Positions 1 through 7,078 of a DNA stretch of 10,055 nt are shown one piece after another (the stretch's first letter is position 1; the number at the start of each line of letters is the position of its first letter). Origin of the DNA: JANOQP01 sp044227705. Its GTDB lineage: Bacteria > Bacteroidota > Bacteroidia > Chitinophagales > Saprospiraceae. Position numbers and translations under genes: made by a program. Where the stretch lies: contig JBGAWE010000201.1 in NCBI GenBank assembly GCA_044227705.1, positions 1-10,055 of the forward strand. Direction: 5' to 3'. Below the pieces are notes generated by a model. That model was not told where the DNA came from. It ran no database searches and saw only the letters and a program-made list of their open reading frames with translations.

Positions 1-306
1 CATGCCCTGCCCTTTCCACTGGTCGTAGACCGAGATGCCCATATCGCTGTGACCCACATAGATGGCGGCATGACGGGCTGAGGATGGATACTTCCCGTCA
101 TCGTCAAAAGTGGCAATCACCGTTCCCTGCGTGATTTTTCCGGGGCCAGCCCCAATTACCTTAATGCCCTTTTTCCAGGATCCGGTCGATGGTGCATTTG
201 TCACCGACTGAATCAGGGCAACGCATTCGTGCTTGCCGTTGAGGGGGCTTTTGTAGGCCGTGCTGCCCTCGAGCGAGGAGAGCTTCATCATCGTAACGTA
301 AGGCAT
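1..306 (-). CDS. BPSL0067-family cysteine amidase/peptidase-like protein, candidate T6SS effector (partial, 3' end off window)
   Basis: The reading frame begins at the ATG at 304-306 and stays open for 102 codons to the left edge, so the C-terminus is missing. Seen: the protein opens MPYV, has Cys28 in the context HECVALIQS, a segment GTVIATFDDDGKYP (about 61-74), then His79 in ARHAAIYVG and a DQW motif at 95-97. This order of Cys, GT.IATF..G.YP, HAA.Y and DQW is the signature I recall for the BPSL0067 family, an NlpC/P60-like papain-fold group that includes T6SS-linked proteins. Cys28 and His79 would be the catalytic pair. No signal peptide is visible, so export by the neighbouring T6SS is more likely than by Sec. 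It starts 32 bp after the tssE stop. Inferred role: peptidoglycan-degrading effector. The family call is firm; the effector role is inference. Confidence 0.82.
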   Translation of the reverse strand, partial: MPYVTMMKLSSLEGSTAYKSPLNGKHECVALIQSVTNAPSTGSWKKGIKVIGAGPGKITQGTVIATFDDDGKYPSSARHAAIYVGHSDMGISVYDQWKGQGM

Positions 307-338
307 ATCTCTACAGATTTTTAGTCAAGCTTTGACGG

Positions 339-821
339 TCATTTCTTTTCGCCGACCGGAATCACAAGTGGGAAGGCTTCTTTCGCGTCCTCGTCCACCT
401 CGCTGTCCGGGTAGTGGAAGCGCTCCTTTCGGCCGAGCGTCAGGTTGCCCGAGACCTCCACCTTCACCCTGACGACGGGGGACTTGTCGTTGAAGTCCGA
501 TTCGAGGCTGACAGCGACCTCCGACACCTTCACCCGCGTCTCGTAGCGCTTGAGCATGTCCTTGAGGTTGGCCTGCGTCGCCTCGCGTATCTCGTCGCGC
601 CAGGTCGCCTCCTTTTTCCGTTGGGGCGGCGTGGTCGCATGGTACTTGTTGAGGATGCTCCCGAAGGCCGGGTCGAAGCGGTAGCAGAGCATGAACGACT
701 TCAATATCAGCCGGATGTTCTGGTGGATGGCCTTGCGGACGTCGAGTTCTTCAAGCCGCTTGCCGCGCATCACCTCGTCAAGTTTCAACGGCAGCGAGTA
801 GTACGTGTCTCTGTTCGCCAT
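339..821 (-). CDS. tssE: TssE, gp25-like T6SS baseplate protein
   Basis: This 160-residue protein has the length and pattern of the GPW/gp25 family. A region at about 22-57 contains a helix-rich segment with RKAIHQNIRLIL, followed by the family hallmark of an aromatic/acidic turn and 'FGSIL' (DPAFGSIL, about 50-57). The C-terminal half (about 95-150) is a beta-rich region typical of the fold. In T6SS, TssE sits in the baseplate wedge with TssF and TssG and nucleates sheath polymerisation. The ATG at 819-821 lies only 6 bp after the vgrG stop codon, so the two genes are probably co-transcribed and translationally linked. Codons are G/C-rich at third positions and the frame is intact. TssF and TssG are not in the window. 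Confidence 0.9.
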   Translation of the reverse strand: MANRDTYYSLPLKLDEVMRGKRLEELDVRKAIHQNIRLILKSFMLCYRFDPAFGSILNKYHATTPPQRKKEATWRDEIREATQANLKDMLKRYETRVKVSEVAVSLESDFNDKSPVVRVKVEVSGNLTLGRKERFHYPDSEVDEDAKEAFPLVIPVGEKK

Positions 822-827
822 CGCCCG

Positions 828-2673
828 TCAGTTGAGTTTTATCAAAGCCCCTTTCACCTCGACCATCGCCGAGCCTTTTATGTTGACCATCGCGCCGGTC
901 GTGTCGACGGACTTGCTGCCGTCCACCTTCACCTCGACGCTCTTCACGCCCACCTTTGTCGTTCCGGAAATGCTGACCTCGCTCTTCGCGTCGATTTTCA
1001 CCTCCTTTTTCGATTTGGCCTCGATGAGGTCGGTCGCCTCGAGCGTGATGTTTTTTGCTTTCAGGATGATGGTCCCCTCGCCCGCGTCCATCGTGATGGT
1101 GGTGCCGGACTTGCCGTTGGTCTTCACCGTTATCTCCTTCCCCTCGTTCATCACGATGGAGCTGTCGTCGTCCTTCTTGCCCGAGCGGATGGTGACAGTC
1201 TTGCCGGCCGTCATCAGAATGGAGTTGGGTGCGTGTATCTCGACGCCCTGCGCATCGTCGTTGAACTTCCACTTGTTGCCGCCCTTCGACTTGAAGCCCT
1301 TGAACTTGTTCTTCGAGTCGAACCACTCGGGCTTCGCGTCGCTGTTGTACATCCCCGTCAGGACATAGGGCTTCTCCGGGTGGTTGGCCTCGAAGGCGAC
1401 GAGCACCTGGTCGCCCACCTCGGGGATGATGTAGAAGCCCTTGTCCTTGCCCGTGTACGGGGAGGCGACGCGGATCCACGGCGTGGTCTCCGAGCTGCCC
1501 TCCTGCCAGTGGAGCTTCACTTTCACCCGGCCGAGGCTCTTGTCGTCCTTCACGTCGGAGACCTTGCCGAGCTGCACCTCGCAGAAGGGCGGTTCGGGCA
1601 GTGCCGTCAGCGGCGCCGTCTCGACCTCCTCGGGCACGGCCTCGAAGTGGTTGGAATAGTCGCCGCCCTGCCCGATGTCGTGCGTCAGCTGGGTGATGGT
1701 GAACTTGCCGTAGCTCTCGCCGAGCTTGCCGTCCTTCACGTCAATCAATGCGCCGAGCTTGAGCTTCGGGTTGCGGCTGGCGCCGTGGATGACGACCATC
1801 TCGTCGACCGAGACCTGCTCGAAGCGCTTGGCCGCCGCCGCCAGTTCCTTTTGGTCGATAGCCGAGCTGACGGCCGAGGTCGTCGACTGCGAGAAGATGT
1901 CGGAGACCGAGGCGTTGAAGACGTCCTTGCCCAGCTTGCTGGTCTTGGGCGCGGCCGGGGTCTCCTCAGAGAACGGTGCGCTGTGCTTGAGGTAGTCGTA
2001 CCCGACGAACTTCTGCTTGGCGATGGAGGCCCGCACCGAGAGGTCGAAATAGGTCATGCCGTTGTTGTCGAAGTCCAGCTTGACGGTGTCCTGCGCGGAG
2101 GGTCTGCCAAAATAGAAGTCGAGGCCGTCGTAGTAGAGCCAGTCGCCGTAGGTGTTGGCCAGCCGGGCAAGGAAGGCGAAGGCACTCTCCTTGTACTGCA
2201 CCGTGTAGGGCAGCGACCCCTTGGCCATCTTCGGCTCGACCTTCGGGGCCGAGGGGAACTTGCCCTTGTACGGCCCGAGCACCTCGTTGGCTATCTCCTG
2301 CACGCCCTTGTCGGTGAAGGAGCGCGTGTTCGGCCCGTCGTCGCAGACGATGGTCGGGCTTTGACCCTGGATGACGACCTCCGCGCCGCCACTCTGCCGG
2401 GCGAGGCTCACCGAGGTGACGATGCCCTTGAAAGCGGTCCTTCAGCGCCGAGGAGGCGATGCGGTCGTCCTCCTGATAGTCAAAGCCGATGTTGGCCGGC
2501 TTGCCGATCCACTTGGCGGCGGCCTCCGACAGAAGGCCCTTGCTGGCGCCCTGCTTGAGGCGCACCTCGAACGTGTGGTGCTTGCCAATCGACTGGTCGA
2601 TGCTGACCTGCGAAAGGTCTTTCTCGGGGATCCGCTTGCCGCCGATGCTGACCGATACTCTGACTACTTCCAT
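828..2673 (-). CDS. vgrG: VgrG/TssI T6SS spike protein, reading frame interrupted by one apparent extra base
   Basis: The N-terminal frame starts at the ATG at 2671-2673 (MEVVRVSVSIGGKRIPEKDL) and reads well to about 2434. The remainder reads in another frame to the stop at 828-830. Removing one base from the AAA run at 2431-2433 joins them as DRFKGIVTSVSLARQSGG, giving about 614 residues, normal for a VgrG without a toxin domain. Domains seen: gp27-like base; a gp5-like OB domain with GRVKVKLHWQEG, TTPWIRVASPYTG and IIPEVGDQVLVAFE; and a long beta-helix needle with alternating V/I residues ending GALIKLN. VgrG trimers tip the Hcp tube and carry effectors. It lies between an L,D-transpeptidase gene and tssE. 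The frameshift could be a sequence error or a real null mutation. The start codon is an ATG after an AT-rich leader. Confidence 0.9.
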
Positions 2674-2732
2674 TTGACCAATGAGTTGAGGTAAGGCTAT
2701 TGAATTTGATGGTTTCCCTTTAGTGCCGCCGG

Positions 2733-3455
2733 TCAGGCGGTCTCCACCACCGTCACTTTGATGTCAAGCTCGACGTCGAGGAACGACGGCCCTATGATGC
2801 TCGCGTAGGCCGCGAACTTGCCGTCCTTCCCCGACGACGACGAGACCGTCGCCGTTGTCGGCCCGTCGAGCGGGACGCTGTAGGCCAGCGGCTTGAACAG
2901 CCGCCCGTCGATGTACTGGTTGACCTTGCACATCGCCTTTTCGTGGACCGGGCCGGGGAGGTACTCCTCCGAGTCGGCCCACGTTTTCTGCGGGATGCTC
3001 ACCCGTCTGGCGTCGCCGAGCAGGGTCATCAGCTTGAGGACGTTGTCGTCGGAGAGGCGCAGACAGCCGTATGTCGGCCGCAGGCCGCCCGAGTTCACCT
3101 CGAGGTTCTTGTACGCCTCCTTTGGCGGGCTGCCCCCGTGGATGAGCAAGCCGGTCCTTTTATAGGTCTTCCAAGCCTTGTAGGCGTTTCCGCTCAACGG
3201 GTGGAGGCGGATGGCTCCGTTGGGGCCGTAGCTGTTCTCGTTCCAGCCCTTCGTCGCGACGATTTCGCCGCGATAGGTTCCGTCGGGCGTGTTGCCCTTG
3301 TTGGTGAACATCGTGTTGCCTCCGCCCGCGCTGCCCCGCCCTTTCACCAGGCAGGAGAAGCCGGTCGCCGCGCCGTCGATGAGCACCGTCATCGTCCCCG
3401 GGAAGTCCCGGTTCTTGGGGAGCACAACATTGATGTCGACGAAGCTGGTGGGCAT
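2733..3455 (-). CDS. L,D-transpeptidase (YkuD-type) domain protein, candidate T6SS effector
   Basis: This intact 240-residue protein carries the YkuD catalytic signature: a TPDGTYRG turn (about 57-63), His106 in LLIHGG, and Cys131 in a S/T-x-G-C-x-R-type motif (TYGCLRL, Arg133). L,D-transpeptidases use the cysteine to cut or exchange peptidoglycan stem-peptide bonds. The catalytic domain spans about 20-160. The C-terminal 80 residues are beta-rich and unrecognised, ending VELDIKVTVVETA. There is no signal peptide or membrane anchor, unlike housekeeping enzymes of this family, which act in the periplasm. It sits between hcp and vgrG, so export through the T6SS is the natural inference. Precedent: Salmonella Tlde1 is a T6SS effector with L,D-transpeptidase exchange activity, though of a different subfamily. 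The fold call is strong; the effector role is inferred. Confidence 0.85.
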   Translation of the reverse strand: MPTSFVDINVVLPKNRDFPGTMTVLIDGAATGFSCLVKGRGSAGGGNTMFTNKGNTPDGTYRGEIVATKGWNENSYGPNGAIRLHPLSGNAYKAWKTYKRTGLLIHGGSPPKEAYKNLEVNSGGLRPTYGCLRLSDDNVLKLMTLLGDARRVSIPQKTWADSEEYLPGPVHEKAMCKVNQYIDGRLFKPLAYSVPLDGPTTATVSSSSGKDGKFAAYASIIGPSFLDVELDIKVTVVETA

Positions 3456-3477
3456 GGCTCTTTTTTTGAAAAATGGG

Positions 3478-3947
3478 TCAGCCGACGACCGCCGAGAGGT
3501 TCACCCGCTCGTTCCCTTTGGCGAAAGCGACGATGCGGAACCGTTGCTTTTGCGTCAGTTTCCATTGCGGCACGCCGGAGCCGGGCGGGTAGTTCTCGTC
3601 GTTGGAAAACCCGTCCTCTGCCCGCTGAACCGGAAAGACCTTGACGGGCGTTTTCAGCCCCAGTCCCCATGTGCCGCCTTTTAGGAATCCATCCTTCAAG
3701 GCGTTGATGTCGAGGCCGTCGGGGCTTTTGTGATGGTGTTCCGCGACGTTCGTGTAGCCGAGGAAGTTGAACTCGGAGGCCTTCGGCAGCTTTTCTATCA
3801 TCAAGCCGATGAAGCCCCGGCAGCCAGCCGGTTCGGTCTGTAGCCCAGCCGGGTCTCGATTACCCGAAGGGTCTGTCCCTGAATCCAGAGGGCGGTCGTG
3901 ATGCAGCCGGTGCAGTCGATTTCCCGGCCTACGGAGAGTGCGTCCAT
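3478..3947 (-). CDS. Unrecognised small protein in T6SS cluster, apparent frameshift; possible effector
   Basis: I do not recognise this protein. One frame starts at the ATG at 3945-3947 (MDALSVGREIDCTGCITTAL) and has strongly G/C-rich third positions until about 3820, after which it hits a stop. A second frame takes over (GFIGLMIEKLPKASEF) and continues cleanly to the stop at 3478. Adding one G to the GGGG run (CCCC on the plus strand, 3815-3818) joins them as NRLAAGGFIGLMIEK, giving about 157 residues. An alternative open start at 4035 in the downstream frame gives an Arg/His-rich N-terminus that looks non-coding. The D-C-T-G motif near residue 11 resembles the catalytic-Cys motif of NlpC/P60 peptidases, but nothing else supports that. 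No signal peptide is seen, arguing against a periplasmic immunity protein. It lies between hcp and the L,D-transpeptidase gene, 22 bp upstream of the latter. Confidence 0.55.
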
Positions 3948-4031
3948 GACTATTTGGATTTGGAAGGTGGACAGAGACAAGGCCAGCGAAACAGTTTTGC
4001 CCCGACGGCCTTGCCCCTGTCGCCTTGTCGT

Positions 4032-4451
4032 TCACTCGCAGTCGGGCCAGCGCATCTTGAACTCCCCGCCCGCGACCTTGATCTTTTCGGCCGTGATGCG
4101 AAAGGTCTCGAGCGTGTTGTCGCTCTCGCCCTGCGAGTTGAAGCGCTCCTCGTAGCCGACGACGTAGCCGTTCTCGAACTCAATTTTTTTGAGCTCTTTG
4201 GTCTGCTCCGCATCCGAGTAGATGGTGATGGAGCCGGACTTTGCCTGGTCCTGCTTGGCCATCCAGCTGATGATCTTGCCCTTCAGCTCCTTTTCGTCCG
4301 AACGGACGGTGACGTGTATCTGTCCGTTGCGGACGACCTTCACGGGTTGGCCCTTTTCGGGGTCGACCGCCCGCGAGAACGAGTAGCCCAGGTCGAGGAC
4401 CTGTGCCTTTGCCCCTTCGAGTTCGAAGACGGCGGTGTGCGCTGCTGCCAT
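4032..4451 (-). CDS. tssD: Hcp/TssD, T6SS inner-tube protein (Bacteroidota type)
   Basis: The ATG at 4449-4451 gives a 139-residue protein (MAAAHTAVFELEGAKAQVLD). A TTG two codons upstream (4455-4457) is in frame, but the ATG is the better start. The sequence matches the Bacteroidota Hcp family: an N-terminal strand, YSFSRAVDPEKGQPVKVVRNGQIHV.. in which a 'G.P...VRNG.I.V.V' core is typical, then an ISWM segment, SGSITIYS, the KKIEFENGYVVGYEE strand pair, and a C-terminal ETFRITAEKIKVAGGEFKM strand ending the hexameric-ring fold (each quoted piece is a fragment). Hcp rings stack into the tube expelled by sheath contraction and can carry small effectors in the lumen. It follows tssC by 33 bp and is intact. 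Hcp is usually among the most expressed T6SS genes, but no separate promoter is evident. Confidence 0.92.
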   Translation of the reverse strand: MAAAHTAVFELEGAKAQVLDLGYSFSRAVDPEKGQPVKVVRNGQIHVTVRSDEKELKGKIISWMAKQDQAKSGSITIYSDAEQTKELKKIEFENGYVVGYEERFNSQGESDNTLETFRITAEKIKVAGGEFKMRWPDCE

Positions 4452-4484
4452 AATCAAATGGTGAGTTTAAAAAGTGAAAAAGAT

Positions 4485-5894
4485 TTATTTGGTCTCCTTC
4501 AAGTCGGCCGAGGCCTTCTTGTTTTGAGCTTTCAGAGCGTAGACGAACGTCCGCACCGCCCACAGCGGGACGATGGAGATGTCGATGTCGATGCGGTCGG
4601 GCACGCGGCTGTTCCAGTCGAAGTGCGTGACCTTTCCGCTGGTGATGATCTTCTGCTCGGCCAGCTGGTCGAGGAAGTCCTGGATGGTGTCGCGGACGAA
4701 GTTGGCCTTCTCCCGGTCGAGCTGCTGGCCCGTCACCTTGCCGAGGTAGTGCCTCATCACGCGGTTGACGTAGTCGAACGTCCGCACGACAGAGTACCTT
4801 TTGAGGGCGTACTCCGCGCCGGTGAAGGCGGTGCAGGCCTCGTAGGCCATGTCCTTCTCGTAGGCGTGCATCATCGAGTTCATGCCCTCGTCGGAGAGAT
4901 CGGCCACCGTGTCCTGCACAGTGTGGAAAGCCAGACCGGCCGAGCCGGAGACGGAGCCGTTCATCTCGCCCATGATGGGCTGCGAGACCTTTTCGGAGTA
5001 CATCGTCCCGGCGATGGCCATCGAAGGCGAGCCGCGCAGGTCGCCCTCCTCGTCGAGGCCCTTGTGCTGGCCGCGCAGGACGAGGTGGTTGGCGAACAGC
5101 GCCAGGTGCGCGTGGTGTGCCTCGGGGCCGGTCACGCCCTGCCACTTGCGGTGCTCGCGCTCCTTGAGCGCGTCCTCCACAGTGTCGCAGTCGGCGAAGT
5201 CGGTCAGGAAGGTCAGGCGGCTCTCGCCCGCCAGTTTCGTGTAGCGCTCGATGACGTCCTTCGGCCGCTTGCTCTCCCACAGGCCGGGGATGACGAGCAC
5301 CGAGTAGGCCTTCTTCTGATCGACGGCCCGCGACTCGTCGGTGATGCGCTTCTCGATCTCGTTGTACACGAGGTTGCTGTCCGCGTCGAGCAGCACCTCG
5401 GGGTGGACGTTGAGGAGCGTCAGGTTCTTCGTCTTCTGCGGCTGGGCGTTGCGGAAGAAAAGCTCCAGCTCCCGGTAGGTCTGCTCAAGGCCACGGGCCG
5501 CGCCGAGGATGGTCGACAGGTTCTCGTTGATGAGCTGCTCGTTGGCGTCGAGCTTGTCCTGCGCCACCTTGCGCACGCCCTTGTGGGCCGACTTTTCGCC
5601 CGAGGTCTCACCCTTCGAGAGGAGATCGATGTAGGCGGCGACGCGGTCGCGCAGCTCCTTTCTTTCCTCCACCGCGTCCTCGTCCTGCAGGAAGCGCTTC
5701 TTTTTGCCCGCCGCCTTCGGCGAGAATCGGTCGAGGTTGTCGGCCAACGGCCCGATGAGTTCGTCGAAGCCGTCGAACTCGTAGAGCCGCTCCTCAATCT
5801 CCTTGTCGGTCAACTGGACGGGGGCCACGGCCGCCGGGGCCTGTTTCATGGGTGCGGCCTCTGCCGCCGGGTTCATTTTTTCCTGTTCTGCCAT
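4485..5894 (-). CDS. tssC: TssC, large subunit of the T6SS contractile sheath
   Basis: This intact 469-residue protein has the length and layout of Bacteroidota TssC. An Ala/Pro-rich N-terminal tail (about 1-27) leads into a helical region with two segments, KEIEERLYEFDGFDELIG and the charged AAGKKKRFLQDED stretch, then the sheath core from about 115. The core includes LEQTYRELELFFRNAQPQ, which corresponds to the 'W.GL..L' region of proteobacterial TssC, and conserved features such as LTLLNVHPEVLLDAD, SVLVIPGLW and TFLTDFADCDTVEDAL. The C-terminal part contains FDYVNRVMRHYLGK and the DIDISIVPLWAVRTF strand needed for the interlaced sheath mesh. It pairs with TssB, encoded 71 bp upstream. The heterodimer polymerises around the Hcp tube and contracts to drive secretion. 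The ATG at 5892-5894 is preceded by an AT-rich leader. Confidence 0.92.
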   Translation of the reverse strand: MAEQEKMNPAAEAAPMKQAPAAVAPVQLTDKEIEERLYEFDGFDELIGPLADNLDRFSPKAAGKKKRFLQDEDAVEERKELRDRVAAYIDLLSKGETSGEKSAHKGVRKVAQDKLDANEQLINENLSTILGAARGLEQTYRELELFFRNAQPQKTKNLTLLNVHPEVLLDADSNLVYNEIEKRITDESRAVDQKKAYSVLVIPGLWESKRPKDVIERYTKLAGESRLTFLTDFADCDTVEDALKEREHRKWQGVTGPEAHHAHLALFANHLVLRGQHKGLDEEGDLRGSPSMAIAGTMYSEKVSQPIMGEMNGSVSGSAGLAFHTVQDTVADLSDEGMNSMMHAYEKDMAYEACTAFTGAEYALKRYSVVRTFDYVNRVMRHYLGKVTGQQLDREKANFVRDTIQDFLDQLAEQKIITSGKVTHFDWNSRVPDRIDIDISIVPLWAVRTFVYALKAQNKKASADLKETK

Positions 5895-5965
5895 GATTGG
5901 TTGTCTAAAAGATTCGCTTTGAAAAAGATGGTCTTCTGCTTTTCACCGGTCGGGGCTGGTCGCGT

Positions 5966-6460
5966 TCAGTCCTCGTTTTCGACGGGCATGCTCGCGTCGA
6001 GTTCTGCCATGATGGAGCGAAGGGCGGCCAACACGGCCTCGCGGGCACCCGCGTCGTCGAGGGCCTTGCGGAACTTGGCGTTCTTGTCAATGCGGTCGAC
6101 GAGCGCCTCTCCCGCCTTGAACTCCGCGTCGAGCCGCCGCAGCATGGCCGAATTCTTCTTGATGGACTCCGGCGAGAAAGCGTCGACGCCCCCCTGAAAG
6201 CGGATGGTATCGTCCACCTCGGCCGCCTCGGGGTTGCCCGTCTTGAGCTTCACTTTGACGTGCGGGTCGCAGTACTTCATCACCGCCTCCGTCGAGAGTG
6301 AGTTGTCGGCCGGAATCTCTTCCGGCTGGCGCGACGCCTTTTCCCCCTTGAAGGGCATGGCGATGTAGGTCTTGTTCGTGGGCAACAAATCGAGGCCGCT
6401 GTTGGTCTCCTGCGGGATGTCGATGGGCCCAGGCATGTTGTATCTGACGGTCGAGGCCAT
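5966..6460 (-). CDS. tssB: TssB, small subunit of the T6SS contractile sheath
   Basis: The protein has 164 residues, the usual size for TssB. Seen: a short N-terminal segment containing MPGPIDIPQETN; a beta-rich centre with the strand HVKVKLKTGN (about 67-76) and a DTIRFQGGVDAFSPESI motif (about 84-100), equivalent to the F..l.DF.P..v region of the family; and a C-terminal helical part (about 103-160) with LRRLDAEFKAG and LRSIMAELDA, where ClpV-type unfoldases engage contracted sheath in studied systems. It immediately precedes tssC, the normal order for this pair. The ATG at 6458-6460 (MASTVRYNMP) follows an AT-rich stretch. The gene is intact and its codon use matches its neighbours. Confidence 0.9.
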   Translation of the reverse strand: MASTVRYNMPGPIDIPQETNSGLDLLPTNKTYIAMPFKGEKASRQPEEIPADNSLSTEAVMKYCDPHVKVKLKTGNPEAAEVDDTIRFQGGVDAFSPESIKKNSAMLRRLDAEFKAGEALVDRIDKNAKFRKALDDAGAREAVLAALRSIMAELDASMPVENED

Positions 6461-6545
6461 GTAAAAAGTGGTTTAGTTAGTATGTGAATGATGGATGTCG
6501 AGCCATTGGGAACTGGGCTTGATTGCAATATCCCAATATTCCAGT

Positions 6546-6905
6546 TCAATTCGTCGGCGGTCGGTTGGCGGCCATCTGGCAGCGGAGGAGGTCTTTTTCG
6601 AGGAAGTCCACGCGGGTCTTCATCATCTCGTACTTGCTGGCGTTCTGGGCCTTCTCGGCCTCGAGGGCCTTCACCTTCCCGTCCAGCTCCTTTATTTTGT
6701 TGGCCGCACCCGTCGAGGCCCCGCTGTTTCCGGTCTGGCAGGCCTGCAGCTTCCTTTTCAGGTCGTCGAGCGGGCCGCTGCCAACGTTGGCGTATGCCTC
6801 GTGGACGGCGAAGAGGATGGCCGCGTTGACCGCGAGGACGGCGAGGCCAAGGCCCAAGAGTCGCCATATCGCGCTCTGCCGTTGGTTCTTGTTCAATATC
6901 TCCAT
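6546..6905 (-). CDS. tssO: TssO, small membrane protein of Bacteroidota T6SS
   Basis: The ATG at 6903-6905 gives 119 residues beginning MEILNKNQRQSAIW. The open frame runs upstream to 7010, but that extension lacks coding character. The N-terminus LNK.QR..A followed by one hydrophobic segment (about 15-35, LLGLGLAVLAVNAAILFAV) is the pattern of TssO, which is restricted to subtype-iii T6SS. The rest is a charged, heptad-like region (about 45-110, with KIKELDGKVKALEAEKAQ) that probably forms a coiled coil in the periplasm, split by a Gly/Ser-rich turn with one Cys on each side (CQTGNSG and, near the end, LLRCQ). Bacteroidota T6SS lack the usual TssJLM envelope complex, and TssN-R are thought to replace it. 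The gene sits 85 bp upstream of tssB. The identification relies on the N-terminal pattern, topology and position. Confidence 0.75.
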   Translation of the reverse strand: MEILNKNQRQSAIWRLLGLGLAVLAVNAAILFAVHEAYANVGSGPLDDLKRKLQACQTGNSGASTGAANKIKELDGKVKALEAEKAQNASKYEMMKTRVDFLEKDLLRCQMAANRPPTN

Positions 6906-7078
6906 GAGTGTGCTGATTTGATTGTTCTCTTGATGAATCCCTGTCGGCCCCTTCCCCACCCCGTCGCTGGGTCTGTTTTTTAAAAAACCTGACGAAAAAG
7001 TCTTGTGCAAATCTGCCTCTCTCTCGCAGCCCGTCCAATTCCTTCGATGCGCACTTTATATCAACCTGTCGGCTTTTG
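6906..7078 (-). other. Intergenic leader between lysozyme gene and tssO
   Basis: This is the longest gap in the window. It is more AT-rich near tssO and holds a perfect A/T palindrome (6975-6988). I see no convincing Bacteroidota promoter (-33 TTG / -7 TAxxTTTG) and no GC hairpin followed by a T run. The true end of the lysozyme frame is uncertain, so part of this gap may be coding. Confidence 0.4.
6975..6988. repeat. Perfect 14-bp palindrome GTTTTTTAAAAAAC
   Basis: Six T followed by six A, flanked by G and C, is exactly self-complementary and stands out in a GC-rich window. It has no loop or GC stem, so it is not a standard intrinsic terminator. It lies 70 bp upstream of the tssO start. It could be a protein-binding site or simply part of an AT-rich leader. 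Confidence 0.45.

Noticed and set aside
414..2558. A 714-codon plus-strand open frame across tssE and vgrG
   Set aside because: It is antisense to recognised genes, is rich in Arg/Val/Leu/His as expected from the complement of GC-biased codons, and matches no family.
3948..4035. N-terminal extension of the unknown protein from 4035
   Set aside because: It overlaps the end of hcp by a few bases and gives an Arg/His/Pro-rich stretch with poor coding character; the ATG at 3947 in the other frame is better.
3954..6197. A 747-codon plus-strand open frame across hcp, tssC and tssB
   Set aside because: It is the antisense shadow of three clear structural genes; its composition is that of complementary GC-rich codons.
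6975..6988. The A/T palindrome as an intrinsic terminator
   Set aside because: It has no loop and no GC stem, and genes continue in the same direction immediately downstream.
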